Source of the DNA: Pseudovibrio japonicus | GTDB lineage: Bacteria; Pseudomonadota; Alphaproteobacteria; Rhizobiales; Stappiaceae | Assembly: GCF_014651595.1 (NCBI RefSeq) | Contig: NZ_BMXE01000007.1 | Location: forward strand, 124,001 to 188,000 | Length of the DNA: 64,000 nt | Reading direction: 5' to 3' | Shown: in pieces, positions 24,490 to 34,286 of the stretch | Position numbering within the stretch: the stretch's first letter is position 1 | Layout: the number at the start of each line of letters is the position of its first letter | The notes under the pieces: model-generated | What the model saw: only the letters and a program-made list of their open reading frames with translations | Databases searched by the model: none | Told to the model about the DNA's origin: nothing | Position numbers and translations under genes: made by a program

Positions 24490-25664
24490 TGCTTCAGTTT
24501 TTCACAGGAGCACCTGTGTTTGATGGCGAATGCATTCGTGAAGATATCGGCGTCGCTGTTGACGATGGAGTTGTTCTGGCTCTGCGTTCTGCTGATGAGA
24601 TACCGGAAGGTGCGCATGTTGTTCGGCTTGATCCTTCAGCAGTGCTTGCACCGGGTTTTCTTGATCTTCAGATAAATGGTGCGGGCGGGGTTCTCTTTAA
24701 CGCGGAGCCAACCGCTGATACTGCCATCCATATCGCAAAGTCTGTGCGCTGCCATGGCGTAACTCGCATTCTGCCGACGCTTATCACCGATTGCAAAGAA
24801 ACGCTTGCAAGCGCTTGTCAAACGATTGGTGAGGCCGCAGAAGATGAAATGAGCGGGGTCCTTGGTATTCATGTTGAAGGGCCGTTTATCAGCGTAGAAC
24901 GCAAAGGCATCCATAAGCCCTCTTATATTCGCGTGCCAGAAGAAGAGGATTTGGTCAGGCTGGCGGAACTCTCCTTAGCGCTAAGGCAGAATGGCGCAAG
25001 GCTCTTGCTGACCATTGCACCTGAAAATGTTCCCGATGATGCTATCGCCCGTTTTGCGCAAAGCGGAGTTGTGGTTTCCGCCGGGCATACGGCTGCTAGT
25101 TATGAGCGCATCCATGAAGCCATTGCCAATGGGGTGACCGGCTTTACGCATCTGGGCAATGCAATGCCAGCCATTCAAAACCGTGAGCCCGGCCCTGTTG
25201 CAGCCGCTCTTGCCTCTCGCGATACATGGTGTGGCCTCATTGTTGACGGGCACCATATTCATCCGGGTTTGATGAAGGTGATGCTTGCAGCCAAGCCTGA
25301 GGGCAAGGTGTTTCTGGTTACAGACGCAATGCCACCTGTCGGCACGGACATGCAGTCTTTTGAGCTCTACGGACAAACCATCCATCGTTCCGGCGGTCGG
25401 CTGGTTTCATCGCAAGGTGTTTTGGCTGGCGCTGATATTGATATGGCGAACGCCGTGCGCAACTGTACCACCCTTCTGGACCTGCCGCTGTCGGAGGCCC
25501 TCAGAATGGCCTCTCTGTATCCGGCAGGTCATCTGGGATTGGACAACCGCTTTGGTAGAATTGCGCCGGGATATACAGCGGACTTTGCTCTGATCACCAA
25601 AGACGTAGAGCCGCTGGAAACATTTGTTGCGGGCCGCTCTGTCTGGAAACGGTCAGAGGTGTAG
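24489..25664 (+). CDS. nagA: N-acetylglucosamine-6-phosphate deacetylase
   Basis: Removes acetate from GlcNAc-6-P. The 391-residue amidohydrolase contains APGFLDLQINGAGG, the metal Glu in GIHVEGPFIS, His in VVSAGHTAASYE and FTHLGNAM, and the catalytic Asp in FLVTDAMPPVGT. PGYTADFALI near the C-terminus is typical. It is the third gene of the plus-strand arm and completes the path MurNAc-6-P/GlcNAc-6-P to fructose-6-P together with the MurQ-like and NagB-II proteins. Confidence 0.95.
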   Translation: MLQFFTGAPVFDGECIREDIGVAVDDGVVLALRSADEIPEGAHVVRLDPSAVLAPGFLDLQINGAGGVLFNAEPTADTAIHIAKSVRCHGVTRILPTLITDCKETLASACQTIGEAAEDEMSGVLGIHVEGPFISVERKGIHKPSYIRVPEEEDLVRLAELSLALRQNGARLLLTIAPENVPDDAIARFAQSGVVVSAGHTAASYERIHEAIANGVTGFTHLGNAMPAIQNREPGPVAAALASRDTWCGLIVDGHHIHPGLMKVMLAAKPEGKVFLVTDAMPPVGTDMQSFELYGQTIHRSGGRLVSSQGVLAGADIDMANAVRNCTTLLDLPLSEALRMASLYPAGHLGLDNRFGRIAPGYTADFALITKDVEPLETFVAGRSVWKRSEV

Positions 25665-25996
25665 CCAAACTAACCAAGGGCCGATGGACAGAGAGTCTTA
25701 TCATCGGTTCCTTTCCAAAATTGTGCGCACGGAGACGCTCGCTCAGCCACAGGTACTTCGTGCGCGAGCGTCTAACGCACTTAGAGCTCTCTTCCCAATA
25801 CTGTCGGTGCAGTGTTGACGCCCTGGCTTGCTTGAATGTGCGAAGCTGCATGCAATCAAAACTAAGGGCTGCTACCCATGCGGGACCAGCGGCCATTTCA
25901 AAGCCAAGCTGACGCTATCCCCAGATTATCCAGAGGCCAACTGCCTGCCGCAAGGGCACTATCTGTCAGGCACGTAGAAATTTACATTAAGGGTTG
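25665..25996. other. Intergenic stretch after nagA with one hairpin
   Basis: No gene is supported in these 332 bases. A perfect 10-bp stem AGACGCTCGC/GCGAGCGTCT (25733-25742 and 25764-25773, 21-base loop) may act as a terminator or processing site for the nag operon, but no U-tract follows. Confidence 0.4.
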
Positions 25997-26044
25997 ATGT
26001 AAGCGTTTACATATGCCTATTCTGATTCATGTAAGCGCTTACGG
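25997..26044. promoter_or_regulatory. Two LacI-type operators
   Basis: ATGTAAGCGTTTACAT (25997-26012) and ATGTAAGCGCTTACGG (26029-26044) are the CG-centred palindromes recognised by many LacI-family proteins. They are 32 bases apart and precede the LacI gene by 63 bases, so the regulator and the downstream ABC/glucosidase operon are probably controlled here. Confidence 0.8.
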
Positions 26045-26107
26045 GAGGAATCATCTGCGACAGCAGGATGATCGTAAGAGCTTCAGTTTTGGGGGAATAC
26101 AAGCCTG

Positions 26108-27121
26108 ATGGCGACGATCGCACAAGTTGCTCTTTTTGCTGGCGTTTCGACTGCAACAGTGTCGCGTGCTTTGAACAAGCCCGATGTTGTTGATGAGAAA
26201 ACCAAGGCAAAAGTGCGTGAAGCAGTTGATGCACTTGGATATCGGCCCAATCAGGTGGCTCGGGGGCTAGCCTCTCGCTCTTCCCGGACCGTTGGTGTTG
26301 TTATCAACCGCTTCGATTCTGCCTACTATGGTCAGATGATGCAAGGGGCCGAAAAGGGCCTGCGTAGCGTCGGGTACAAAACCATTGCTGAATCAACCTG
26401 TGAGCACGCTGATGGGGAAAGGGCTGCATGGAACTCGCTGCTGGATCGTCAGTGTGAAGCGATCATTCTGCACGCTGATGCACTTTCCGATGATGAACTC
26501 CGGGAGCTGTACAAAGCACGGCGAAATACGGTTCTTATGAACCGGTATCATCCAGATTTTGCTGATCGCTGTGTGTACCTGGACAACATCAAAGGTGGGC
26601 AACTGGCTGGGGAGTACCTTCTGAGCAAGGGACATCGTTCCATTGCGACCATTACCGGCCCATCAAGCTACTACGAAGCTCGTGATCGATTGACCGGATT
26701 GCGGCAAAGTCTCGCGAATGCTGGTATTGAGCTAGACCCGGCACTCGTGGAGGAAGGGAACTTCCGCGATGACATGGGTTTCACATGCATGAACCGTCTC
26801 ATTGATAGCGGCAAGACATTGTCTGCAGTGTTCTGCCAGTCTGATGAGATGGCGGCCGGTGCGTTGGATGCCTGTAGGCAGCGGGGCGTGCGCGTGCCAG
26901 AGGATATTTCTGTGCTTGGCTTCGATGGGTTGGATCTTGCATATCACCTGACACCGAAACTGACGACGGTCCGTCAGCCACTAAGGGAGATAGGCGAAGC
27001 AGCGGGACTGCTGGCCTATGCAGTGGCGACCAAGTCTACGGATCACTCTGACATTAAAAGGATTTTTGCGGCGGAAGTTGTTGAGCGATCTTCCGTGCGG
27101 GACCTGAACGACGGGTCTTGA
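26108..27121 (+). CDS. LacI family transcriptional regulator
   Basis: A 337-residue repressor with the LacI HTH and hinge (ATIAQVALFAGVSTATVSRALNKPDVVDEKTKAKVREAVDALGYRPNQVARGLAS) and a periplasmic-binding-like ligand domain (YYGQMMQGAEKGLRSVGYK, GPSSYYEARDRLTGLRQSL, CQSDEMAAGALDACRQRGVRVPEDISVLGFDGLDLAYHLTPKLTTVRQP). It precedes and is co-directional with the beta-glucoside import genes, 32 bases before the solute-binding protein. The two TGTAAGCG palindromes upstream are its likely sites. The inducer is presumably a glucoside or glucose. Confidence 0.94.
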   Translation: MATIAQVALFAGVSTATVSRALNKPDVVDEKTKAKVREAVDALGYRPNQVARGLASRSSRTVGVVINRFDSAYYGQMMQGAEKGLRSVGYKTIAESTCEHADGERAAWNSLLDRQCEAIILHADALSDDELRELYKARRNTVLMNRYHPDFADRCVYLDNIKGGQLAGEYLLSKGHRSIATITGPSSYYEARDRLTGLRQSLANAGIELDPALVEEGNFRDDMGFTCMNRLIDSGKTLSAVFCQSDEMAAGALDACRQRGVRVPEDISVLGFDGLDLAYHLTPKLTTVRQPLREIGEAAGLLAYAVATKSTDHSDIKRIFAAEVVERSSVRDLNDGS

Positions 27122-27153
27122 AATTCGCTCTACGTATTGTGTGGAGGAGTACA

Positions 27154-28389
27154 ATGAAGTTCCAATTGATGGCCGGTCTGGCCTCCCTCGTCATGCTTGG
27201 CGCGTCCGCGTCTGCTGATGAAATTGTTTTTGATGGGTTCCCTGACTTCAATAGTCACCTGGATATTCTGATCCCCGACTATGAAGAAACCCACCCGGGC
27301 GTTTCAATTTCCTATCGCATGAACCAGCATGGCGATCACCACAAGAAGCTGACAACCAACCTTGCGACCGGCTCCGGTGCTGGCGACGTGGTTGTCGTTG
27401 ACGTTTCCTTTGTTGGCTCCTTTATTAATGCTGGTGGTTTTGAGAACCTCTCCTCCCCTGAATATGGCGCGGATGCCATGTCCGAGGACTTTGTTGGCTA
27501 CGCATGGAGCCAGGGCAAAGGCGCCGATGGCAACCAGTACGCAATCCCTGTCGATATCGGACCGGGCGTTATGTACTACCGCCGCGATCTTGCTGAATCT
27601 GTTGGCGCTGACATGGAAAAAGCCATCACCGACTGGGACAGTTATATTGAATATGGCCGCAAGCTAAAAGAGAAGAACGTATACCTGATTGCCGATGCTG
27701 CTGATGTTGCGCAGATCATCATCTACACCACCATTAAAGATGGTGAGGGCTACTACTTCGACGAAAATGGCAAACCGCTCGTCACTTCTGAACGCTTTGT
27801 AAAAGCCTTCTCAGTTGCAAAGCAAATTCGTGATGAAGGTCTTGATGGCCAGATTCAGGCCTGGACCAACGAATGGTACGAAGGCTTCAAGAACGGAACT
27901 GTTGCGACCCAGCTCTCCGGCGCATGGTTGCTAGGTCACCTCCAAAACTGGATGGCTCCGGACACCGCCGGCCTGTGGGGTGCGTCCAACCTGCCAGACG
28001 GTATCTACGGATCCTGGGGCGGCTCGTTCCTCGCTATTCCAAAGCAGGCGAAGAACAAGAAAGAAGCTTGGGAATTCATTAAGTACCTGACCAACACATC
28101 TGAAGCCCAGCTTGCTGGAATGAAGAATATCGGCTCCTTCCCTGCGCTGACAGGCACCTATGGGGATGCTGCATTTGAAGAGTCAATTGACTTCCTGGAT
28201 GGTCAGAAAGCTCGCTTGTTGTTTGCTGAAGTTGCAAACAAAGTTCCGGCAGTTGCCCCACGCAAGGGTGATCTGATTGCCGATGATCTGGTGATCCGCG
28301 GAGCTCTTTACGAAGTCCTGAACGACGGCAAAGACGTCGAGGCAGCGCTTCGTGACGCAGAGCGACTGATCAAGCGCCGCGTGAAATAG
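27154..28389 (+). CDS. Sugar ABC transporter substrate-binding protein (family 1)
   Basis: Periplasmic receptor of 411 residues with a Sec signal ([21 protein letters not shown], cleavage before DEIVF). Binding-protein features include [62 protein letters not shown] and [26 protein letters not shown]. The start at ATG 27154 follows GGAGG; an in-frame TTG at 27118 is too early. It belongs to the LacI-GH1-ABC operon, so a beta-glucoside or cello-oligosaccharide is the expected ligand; this is inference from context. Confidence 0.94.
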   Translation: MKFQLMAGLASLVMLGASASADEIVFDGFPDFNSHLDILIPDYEETHPGVSISYRMNQHGDHHKKLTTNLATGSGAGDVVVVDVSFVGSFINAGGFENLSSPEYGADAMSEDFVGYAWSQGKGADGNQYAIPVDIGPGVMYYRRDLAESVGADMEKAITDWDSYIEYGRKLKEKNVYLIADAADVAQIIIYTTIKDGEGYYFDENGKPLVTSERFVKAFSVAKQIRDEGLDGQIQAWTNEWYEGFKNGTVATQLSGAWLLGHLQNWMAPDTAGLWGASNLPDGIYGSWGGSFLAIPKQAKNKKEAWEFIKYLTNTSEAQLAGMKNIGSFPALTGTYGDAAFEESIDFLDGQKARLLFAEVANKVPAVAPRKGDLIADDLVIRGALYEVLNDGKDVEAALRDAERLIKRRVK

Positions 28390-28400
28390 GCGTTCCTTTT

Positions 28401-28434
28401 GTAAACCCCGAATGAATTGTCTTTCGGGGTTTAC
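28401..28434 (+). terminator. Intra-operon hairpin after the binding-protein gene
   Basis: A perfect 12-bp stem GTAAACCCCGAA (28401-28412) with TTCGGGGTTTAC (28423-28434) lies between the binding-protein and permease genes. Such hairpins often allow higher expression of the receptor than of the membrane parts; read-through is expected since the downstream genes have no evident promoter. Confidence 0.7.
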
Positions 28435-28468
28435 TTCCCTTCCCTCTCCAGAGCACCGGCGACCACCC

Positions 28469-29485
28469 ATGAGTATTACCGGAAGTCAGATCGATGGTGT
28501 TGCAGTGGCGACAGCCCCTGCCGCGCGCAAACGCAGGTTATCCAAATCGTTGAAAAAGAGGCTGATACCGTGGCTCTTCATTAGCCCATTCATCATTCTC
28601 TTTCTGACCTTTACCTTATTTCCCATGCTGTTCTCCGTCTATTTGTCGGTTCACGAATGGAACCCCGTAGCCGGGCTTTCCAGCATGGAGTATGTGGGTC
28701 TTGCAAACTATCAGCTGACACTCACCGACCCATGGTTGTGGCAATCGCTTTACAATACGGTGTGGCTGGCGGTGGTCAGCGGCGTGCCGCAGCATTTGCT
28801 TGCCATCCCCGTGGCCTATCTTCTTGTAACGGGACTGCGCGGCGGCTTGCGCCATTTCTACACCGCGTTCATGTTCATTCCTTACATCACCTCAACGGTG
28901 GCAGTCTCTCTGATCTTCTTCAGCATCTATTCGGCCAACTCCGGCATCTTGAACCAGATGCTGCTGGGGCTTTCCGACATGCCCGTTTTCTCCTGGTTTT
29001 TCTCCTGGGTGCCTGATGTGATGCCAATCCGTTGGTTGACTTCTTCAGATCTCCTGAAGCCCTCCATCGCCATGGTGGTGATCTGGAAATACACCGGCTT
29101 CAACATTGTTGTTTATTCTGCAGGTTTCCTGACGGTTTCCCGCGATCTTTATGATGCAGCCCGTGTTGATGGCTGCAACCGTTGGCAGCAGTTCTGGCAT
29201 GTTGCCCTGCCGATGATCCGCCCCTTCGTCTTCTTCGCAGTGACCTTGACCATCATCGGTAACCTGCAGTTGTTCGAAGAGCCGTTTGTTCTGACACAGG
29301 CCCAGAGCGGAGGTGTTGCCCAAGCTGGTCTCACAGCTTCCTACTACCTGTATCTGGTTGGCTGGCAGTGGTTGGAAATGGGCTCAGCTGCCGCGATTTC
29401 CTGGATCCTGTTCCTGTTCATCGCCATCGCAACTTCCGTGCACTTCTACTTTAATGGCCGCAAGGGCCTTGGGGAGGACAGATAA
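28469..29485 (+). CDS. Sugar ABC transporter permease, MalF-like
   Basis: Inner-membrane subunit of 338 residues with six predicted helices and the EAA loop [27 protein letters not shown] that contacts the ATPase. The N-terminus ([35 protein letters not shown]) is cytoplasmic and basic. The start at ATG 28469 was chosen because the earlier in-frame candidate at 28412 lies inside the hairpin region. The gene ends with TAATG overlapping the next permease start. Confidence 0.94.
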   Translation: MSITGSQIDGVAVATAPAARKRRLSKSLKKRLIPWLFISPFIILFLTFTLFPMLFSVYLSVHEWNPVAGLSSMEYVGLANYQLTLTDPWLWQSLYNTVWLAVVSGVPQHLLAIPVAYLLVTGLRGGLRHFYTAFMFIPYITSTVAVSLIFFSIYSANSGILNQMLLGLSDMPVFSWFFSWVPDVMPIRWLTSSDLLKPSIAMVVIWKYTGFNIVVYSAGFLTVSRDLYDAARVDGCNRWQQFWHVALPMIRPFVFFAVTLTIIGNLQLFEEPFVLTQAQSGGVAQAGLTASYYLYLVGWQWLEMGSAAAISWILFLFIAIATSVHFYFNGRKGLGEDR

Positions 29486-30318
29486 TGACCAAACTGGTTC
29501 GCTTACTTCCCAGGATCAGCATGCAGGCCTTTTTGATGGTGAGTGTGTGCATCACCATCTTCCCGTTTGTTTGGGTGGCGATGATGGGCACCCATTCTCG
29601 CAGCGAGATCTACTCCTCTCCGCCACCGTTTTACTTCGGCACACGGCTTCTTGAGAACTATGAAAAGCTACTTGAGGTTATGCCGTTCTGGACTGTGTTG
29701 GGGAACTCCCTGCTCGTTTCCGTTCTTGGAACCATCGTCACGGTGCTGTTTTGCTCCATGTGTGCCTTTGGTTTCTTTGCCTACGAGTTCCGCGGCAAGA
29801 ACATAGTGTTTGGTGTGATGGTTGCATCCATGATGGTGCCGCCCGTGCTGACCCTCATTCCGTTCTTCCTGACGGTTAAGTTTCTAGGAATTCTGGACAC
29901 TCACTTTGCGCTCTGGTTCCCGACTTCGGCGAACGCAATGGGCATCTTCCTGATACGCCAATACATGGTCACCTCCGTATCCAGGGACCTGCTGGATGCA
30001 GCCAAAGTGGATGGGGCCTCTGACCTGCGGATCTATTGGTCGGTTGTGCTACCGCTGATCAAACCTGTCTTGGCAACACTTGCAATTATCGTGTTTATCG
30101 CACTTTGGAATAACTTCCTCACACCGCTCATCGTGATCTCCAGCCCAGAGAAGTATGTTTTGACGCTTGCTCTGCGGTCTTTGCAGTCGGTGGCTAATAC
30201 CCCTTGGGGCGCGGTGATGCTGGGCACATTCATGTCCATGATTCCACTGCTGCTCGCCTTCCTCTTCTTCTCAAAACAAATGATGGCAGGTCTCACCGCC
30301 GGCGCCGTGAAAGGATAA
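29485..30318 (+). CDS. Sugar ABC transporter permease, MalG-like
   Basis: Second permease of the heterodimer, 277 residues, six helices, EAA loop DLLDAAKVDGASDLRIYWSVVLPLIKPVLATLAI. It starts one base inside the MalF-like stop and is followed six bases later by the beta-glucosidase gene, so all are one operon. Confidence 0.94.
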   Translation: MTKLVRLLPRISMQAFLMVSVCITIFPFVWVAMMGTHSRSEIYSSPPPFYFGTRLLENYEKLLEVMPFWTVLGNSLLVSVLGTIVTVLFCSMCAFGFFAYEFRGKNIVFGVMVASMMVPPVLTLIPFFLTVKFLGILDTHFALWFPTSANAMGIFLIRQYMVTSVSRDLLDAAKVDGASDLRIYWSVVLPLIKPVLATLAIIVFIALWNNFLTPLIVISSPEKYVLTLALRSLQSVANTPWGAVMLGTFMSMIPLLLAFLFFSKQMMAGLTAGAVKG

Positions 30319-30324
30319 TATGCT

Positions 30325-31710
30325 ATGAAAAAGACTGATCTTTTAGCGCAAAGGTTTCCATCCCAATTCAAGTTTGGTGTTGCGACCGCTGCCTTCCAGA
30401 TTGAAGGTGCTGCCCATGAAGATGGCCGCAAGCCGAGCATTTGGGATGCTTTCTGCAACATGCCGGGCCGCGTTTACAAGCAGCACAACGGCGATGTCGC
30501 CTGTGACCATTACCATCGCTGGGAGAGCGACCTTGACCTGATCAAGTCGCTTGGTGTTGATGCCTACCGCTTCTCCATCGCATGGCCGCGCATTATTCCT
30601 GACGGGCGCGGCGCGGTGAACGAAAAGGGCCTCGATTTTTATGACCGCCTGATTGACGGTCTGATCGCCCGAGACATCAAGGTCTTTCCAACGCTCTACC
30701 ACTGGGACCTGCCGATTCAACTCGCTGGCTACGGCGGTTGGACGTCCCGCAATACCGCTGAGGCCTTTGCCGAATACACCGAGGTGGTTGTGAAGCGTCT
30801 TGGGGACCGGATTGATGCGCTGGCCACCTTCAACGAACCGTGGTGTGCCTGTTACCTGAGCCACCTGATGGGGGTGCATGCGCCGGGTGAAAAGAACATG
30901 GACGCAGCTGTTGCTGCCGTGCATGTGATGAACCTTGCGCACGGTATGGGCGTACAGGCAGCGCGGTCTGTGCGCGCTGACATCCCTATGGGAACTGTGC
31001 TGAACCTGCATGCAATCTATCCGGACAGTGAGAGCGAAGCAGATAAAGCAGCTGCGGAGCGCGCGTTCCAGTTCCACAACGGTGCCTTCATGAGCCCGAT
31101 TTTCGACGGCAAGTATGACGACCAGTTCATGGATGCCCTCGGCGACAAGTTGCGTATGCAGGAAGGTGATCTGGAGATCATCAGCCAGAAACTGGACTGG
31201 TGGGGACTGAACTACTATGCACCGGCTGGTGTTAAGGATGACCCATCCAAGGAAAGCGAGTTCCCGCATACGCTGCCGGTTGAGGTGACTGATACGGGCG
31301 AGCGCACTGACATTGGCTGGGAGATTTCCGAAAAGGGACTGAGCGATGTCATGAAGCAGGTCTACGAACGCTATGACCTGCCGGAAGTTTACATCACCGA
31401 GAACGGCGCTTGCTACAACACCGAAGTGGTGGACGGGGTGGTTGATGACCAGCAACGCATTGACTATCTGGATCGTCACCTGAATGCCAGCGCTGATATT
31501 GTCGATGCAGGGATTCCACTCAAAGGCTATTTCCTCTGGAGCCTGATGGACAACTTCGAGTGGGCTGAAGGCTACAAGATGCGCTTTGGTATTGTCCACG
31601 TTGACTACGATACGCAGGTTCGCACACTAAAGAACAGCGCGTACTGGTACCGCGATCTGGTTGCGACCCACCATGCAAAGGCAACAGCGACCGAAGAAGT
31701 TGGAGGCTGA
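30325..31710 (+). CDS. Beta-glucosidase, glycoside hydrolase family 1
   Basis: Retaining beta-glucosidase of 461 residues without signal peptide, so it acts on imported substrate. GH1 N-terminal signature [30 protein letters not shown]; acid/base Glu171 in TFNEPWC; nucleophile Glu359 in [10 protein letters not shown]; aglycone/glycone-site segment [26 protein letters not shown]. The length is normal for the family. Placed between the permease and ATPase genes of an ABC importer, it probably hydrolyses cellobiose-type or aryl beta-glucosides that the transporter brings in. Confidence 0.96.
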   Translation: MKKTDLLAQRFPSQFKFGVATAAFQIEGAAHEDGRKPSIWDAFCNMPGRVYKQHNGDVACDHYHRWESDLDLIKSLGVDAYRFSIAWPRIIPDGRGAVNEKGLDFYDRLIDGLIARDIKVFPTLYHWDLPIQLAGYGGWTSRNTAEAFAEYTEVVVKRLGDRIDALATFNEPWCACYLSHLMGVHAPGEKNMDAAVAAVHVMNLAHGMGVQAARSVRADIPMGTVLNLHAIYPDSESEADKAAAERAFQFHNGAFMSPIFDGKYDDQFMDALGDKLRMQEGDLEIISQKLDWWGLNYYAPAGVKDDPSKESEFPHTLPVEVTDTGERTDIGWEISEKGLSDVMKQVYERYDLPEVYITENGACYNTEVVDGVVDDQQRIDYLDRHLNASADIVDAGIPLKGYFLWSLMDNFEWAEGYKMRFGIVHVDYDTQVRTLKNSAYWYRDLVATHHAKATATEEVGG

Positions 31711-31711
31711 C

Positions 31712-32785
31712 ATGGCAGGCGTTGAACTTCGTAATCTGCGAAAATCCTTCGGCAAGGTAGAAGTCCTCAAAGGCCTTGACCTAAAAGTGGAGGATGGAGA
31801 ATTCGTGGCTCTTGTTGGCCCGTCTGGCTGCGGTAAATCCACTTTGCTGCGTATTCTGGCAGGCCTTGAAGAGGAAACTGCGGGGGATGTGCTGATTGGT
31901 GGGGAAGTGGTCAATGACCTGTCTCCCCGTGAGCGCAACATCGCTATGGTGTTCCAGTCCTATGCGCTTTACCCGCATATGACGGTGGCGGAGAACATGG
32001 GTTTCAACCTCAAGATCTCCTCGAAACCCAAAGCGGAAATCAAGGCGCGGGTGCAGGAAACTGCGGAGATTCTGGATCTTGTTCATTTGCTCGACCGCAA
32101 GCCCTCCCAACTTTCGGGGGGGCAGCGCCAGCGCGTTGCCATGGGGCGTGCTCTTGTGCGCAACCCTGATGTCTTCCTGTTTGATGAACCGCTTTCCAAC
32201 CTTGATGCAAAACTGCGTGTGCAGATGCGTGAGGAGATCAAACGGCTTCACCATAAGGTGCGGACCACAAAGATCTATGTGACCCATGACCAGATCGAGG
32301 CCATGACCCTTGCTGACCGGGTGGTTATTCTTGATCGGGGCATCATTCAGCAGGTGGGCACGCCAACCGAGCTTTATCGCAACCCTGCTAATGCATTTGT
32401 CGCAGGGTTCATTGGCTCTCCGGCCATGAACTTCCTGCCCGGCATGCTGCAATCGGACAGTGATACGGCCCGCATCGAGCTGGAAGACGGAAGTGTTTTG
32501 ACAGCCCCTCGCAAACCCAATCATCCACGCGATGGCAAGGTACTGCTTGGTTTGCGTCCAGAGCACATTATGCTGGGAGAAGGTACAGGTACGAGCAATG
32601 CTTTAACCGGGCGCATTGACCTGATAGAGCCGACGGGAGCCCAAAACCATCTCCGGATCAAACTGGGCGGGCAGTCAACAACCGTTGTCGATAACAACCT
32701 GACGGAGGTTGAGCTGGGCCAGAACGTCGCCGTGCATGTTGACCCAGACAAGATCCACATCTTCGAGGCAGGAAACACAGCCTAG
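31712..32785 (+). CDS. Sugar ABC transporter ATP-binding protein (UgpC/MsmK type)
   Basis: ATPase of 357 residues: Walker [11 protein letters not shown]-loop [12 protein letters not shown], signature [16 protein letters not shown], Walker [19 protein letters not shown]-loop [13 protein letters not shown], then a C-terminal TOBE/MalK-type regulatory domain ([14 protein letters not shown]). Start ATG 31712 follows TGGAGG, one base after the glucosidase stop. It energises the MalF/MalG-like permease pair and closes the operon; no clear terminator was seen directly after it. Confidence 0.95.
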   Translation: MAGVELRNLRKSFGKVEVLKGLDLKVEDGEFVALVGPSGCGKSTLLRILAGLEEETAGDVLIGGEVVNDLSPRERNIAMVFQSYALYPHMTVAENMGFNLKISSKPKAEIKARVQETAEILDLVHLLDRKPSQLSGGQRQRVAMGRALVRNPDVFLFDEPLSNLDAKLRVQMREEIKRLHHKVRTTKIYVTHDQIEAMTLADRVVILDRGIIQQVGTPTELYRNPANAFVAGFIGSPAMNFLPGMLQSDSDTARIELEDGSVLTAPRKPNHPRDGKVLLGLRPEHIMLGEGTGTSNALTGRIDLIEPTGAQNHLRIKLGGQSTTVVDNNLTEVELGQNVAVHVDPDKIHIFEAGNTA

Positions 32786-33639
32786 GATTGGTGCAAAGAG
32801 GTACTACCAGAAATCAGAGGAATGAAGGTTTGAAGTAGAGCTGTGCTGCCAGTTCTCACTTGGGTACTGGCGCAAAGCCTGCGACAGTTGTGTGCACACG
32901 CCCTTGAGGTTTTTGCCAGTACCAAGACAAGCCAGCTAACGTCCTTTGCACGCAGCAAGCCGCAGAGTGAATTGCTGTGCCTGTACCTGTCTTAGGCTCA
33001 GCTCCGCTTGCTTATGGACACTGTGACTAAGCCGTACGGTCGGCGTCCTTACTAATACAACACACGGGCAGCTCCCTTTCTTGTCGTGATGTCTACGAAA
33101 AGGGAGCGCGGGTCTCCTCATGCATAAGGCATGAGAAGAGCGGTTACGGAATGCATTTGATTATTCTATCAGAACCCGGATGGGTCCTGTTTCCAGCCAA
33201 GCAATCGAGCTTCTGCTTAGACTGTACGATCTTACGTTTCGTTGCAGTACACCGCGGTCTTCCCACCAATATGAACTGCCTTGCTGACGGTATTGGTTAA
33301 CCCGAACAGATGCCCCCTATCACACTGCAATGTCTCACTTAACTCTTCCGCTCGTGCGATGCAGAGTATGGGTGGGTATGCCTACAATTGTTAGGGTCAA
33401 TAGATCGCCATCATTCGCTGACTAATGAATTAATGACGAAATCCAGAGCCTATTTCTTCAATGGAGCGGCATTGCCGAGAGAGGGTGCAAATCAGTTTGG
33501 CTGGGACGGTCTGATTATAGTGTTACCAGTAATGCTGATATCAGAGATCGAAACTACAAGTTTGAATAGTTGCCGCGCCCAATCTACCTAAGTCACATCA
33601 CACGAAACGAGAATGTGAACCGACGAAGGAAGTCAAACG
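32786..33639. other. Long non-coding gap with several hairpins
   Basis: No convincing gene in 854 bases. Inverted repeats seen: an imperfect long stem (32859-32871 with 32915-32926, arms CTTGGGTACTGGC and GCCAGTACCAAG) enclosing a GTGTGCACAC dyad; GCTCCCTTT/AAAGGGAGC (33071-33079 and 33099-33107); CTCATGC/GCATGAG (33117-33123 and 33129-33135); and ACCAATA/TATTGGT near 33265-33300. A 67-codon frame at 33388-33591 lacks a ribosome-binding site. The stretch could be a decayed insert or hold structured RNA. A GAAGGAAG ribosome-binding site for the next gene lies at its right end. Confidence 0.5.
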
Positions 33640-34131
33640 ATGTTTGCAACAACAATAAAAAAAGCCCGCTTCATTGCAGCAGCAGCGGTCATCGCAGCTA
33701 GCAGCACTTCAGCCTTTGCGCAGGATGCGATGGGTGTGGTCAACAAATATCTTGTTGCATGGAATGCGCAGAATTCAACAGTAGCCGCCAGCATTCTGGC
33801 TGAAGACGCACGCTATTATGACTCTGCACTTGGTGCCACCGTTGAAGGTCGTGAAGAAGCGAAAGCACAGGTGATCGATGCATTCATGAATGCCGCGCCG
33901 GATATCTATTGGAACCTTGTTGGGTCTCCGGTCATCTCAGGCCAGCAGGTTGCTTTTGAATGGGTTTTGGGCGGCACGAATACTGGCGACTGGGCCGACG
34001 GCACCCCTGCAACAGGTAAGAGTTTCCGTATCTACGGCATGTCCAACTTCACCGTTGAAGGCGACAAAGTTATCGCTCAGTCCGATTACTACGACGCGCT
34101 GAACTTCTACAAGCAGCTGGGTTTGGATTAA
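33640..34131 (+). CDS. Secreted SnoaL/NTF2-like protein
   Basis: A 163-residue protein with a Sec signal (KKARFIAAAAVIAASSTSAFAQ) followed by an NTF2-fold domain of the SnoaL type: VVNKYLVAWNAQNSTVAASILAEDARYYDSALGATVEGREEAKAQV, and TGKSFRIYGMSNFTVEGDKVIAQSDYYDALNFYKQLG at the end. Such proteins bind or convert small hydrophobic compounds; many have no known activity. The signal peptide places it in the periplasm. It starts a same-strand run with an SDR and a luciferase-like oxidoreductase, a combination that suggests processing of a small organic compound. Confidence 0.85.
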   Translation: MFATTIKKARFIAAAAVIAASSTSAFAQDAMGVVNKYLVAWNAQNSTVAASILAEDARYYDSALGATVEGREEAKAQVIDAFMNAAPDIYWNLVGSPVISGQQVAFEWVLGGTNTGDWADGTPATGKSFRIYGMSNFTVEGDKVIAQSDYYDALNFYKQLGLD

Positions 34132-34286
34132 TCCGCTCGCGCACCGTACCCCAAACAAAGAGCCATCCAGGAGATGGTCTTTTGAAGCTCCAAACTGAAC
34201 CAGCAGCACGATTGACTGAAGACCGGGAACCCCATGTAGCCGGTAATCGCCCTCGTCTCGTGGTTTGATCCAAAGAGGAAACTCCA

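Noticed and set aside
30343-31599. Minus-strand open frame of 418 codons opposite the GH1 gene
   Set aside because: The plus frame contains complete GH1 motifs; the antisense frame shows no family features.
33388-33591. 67-codon plus-strand frame in the long gap
   Set aside because: No ribosome-binding site, no recognisable motif, and codon use unlike neighbouring genes.
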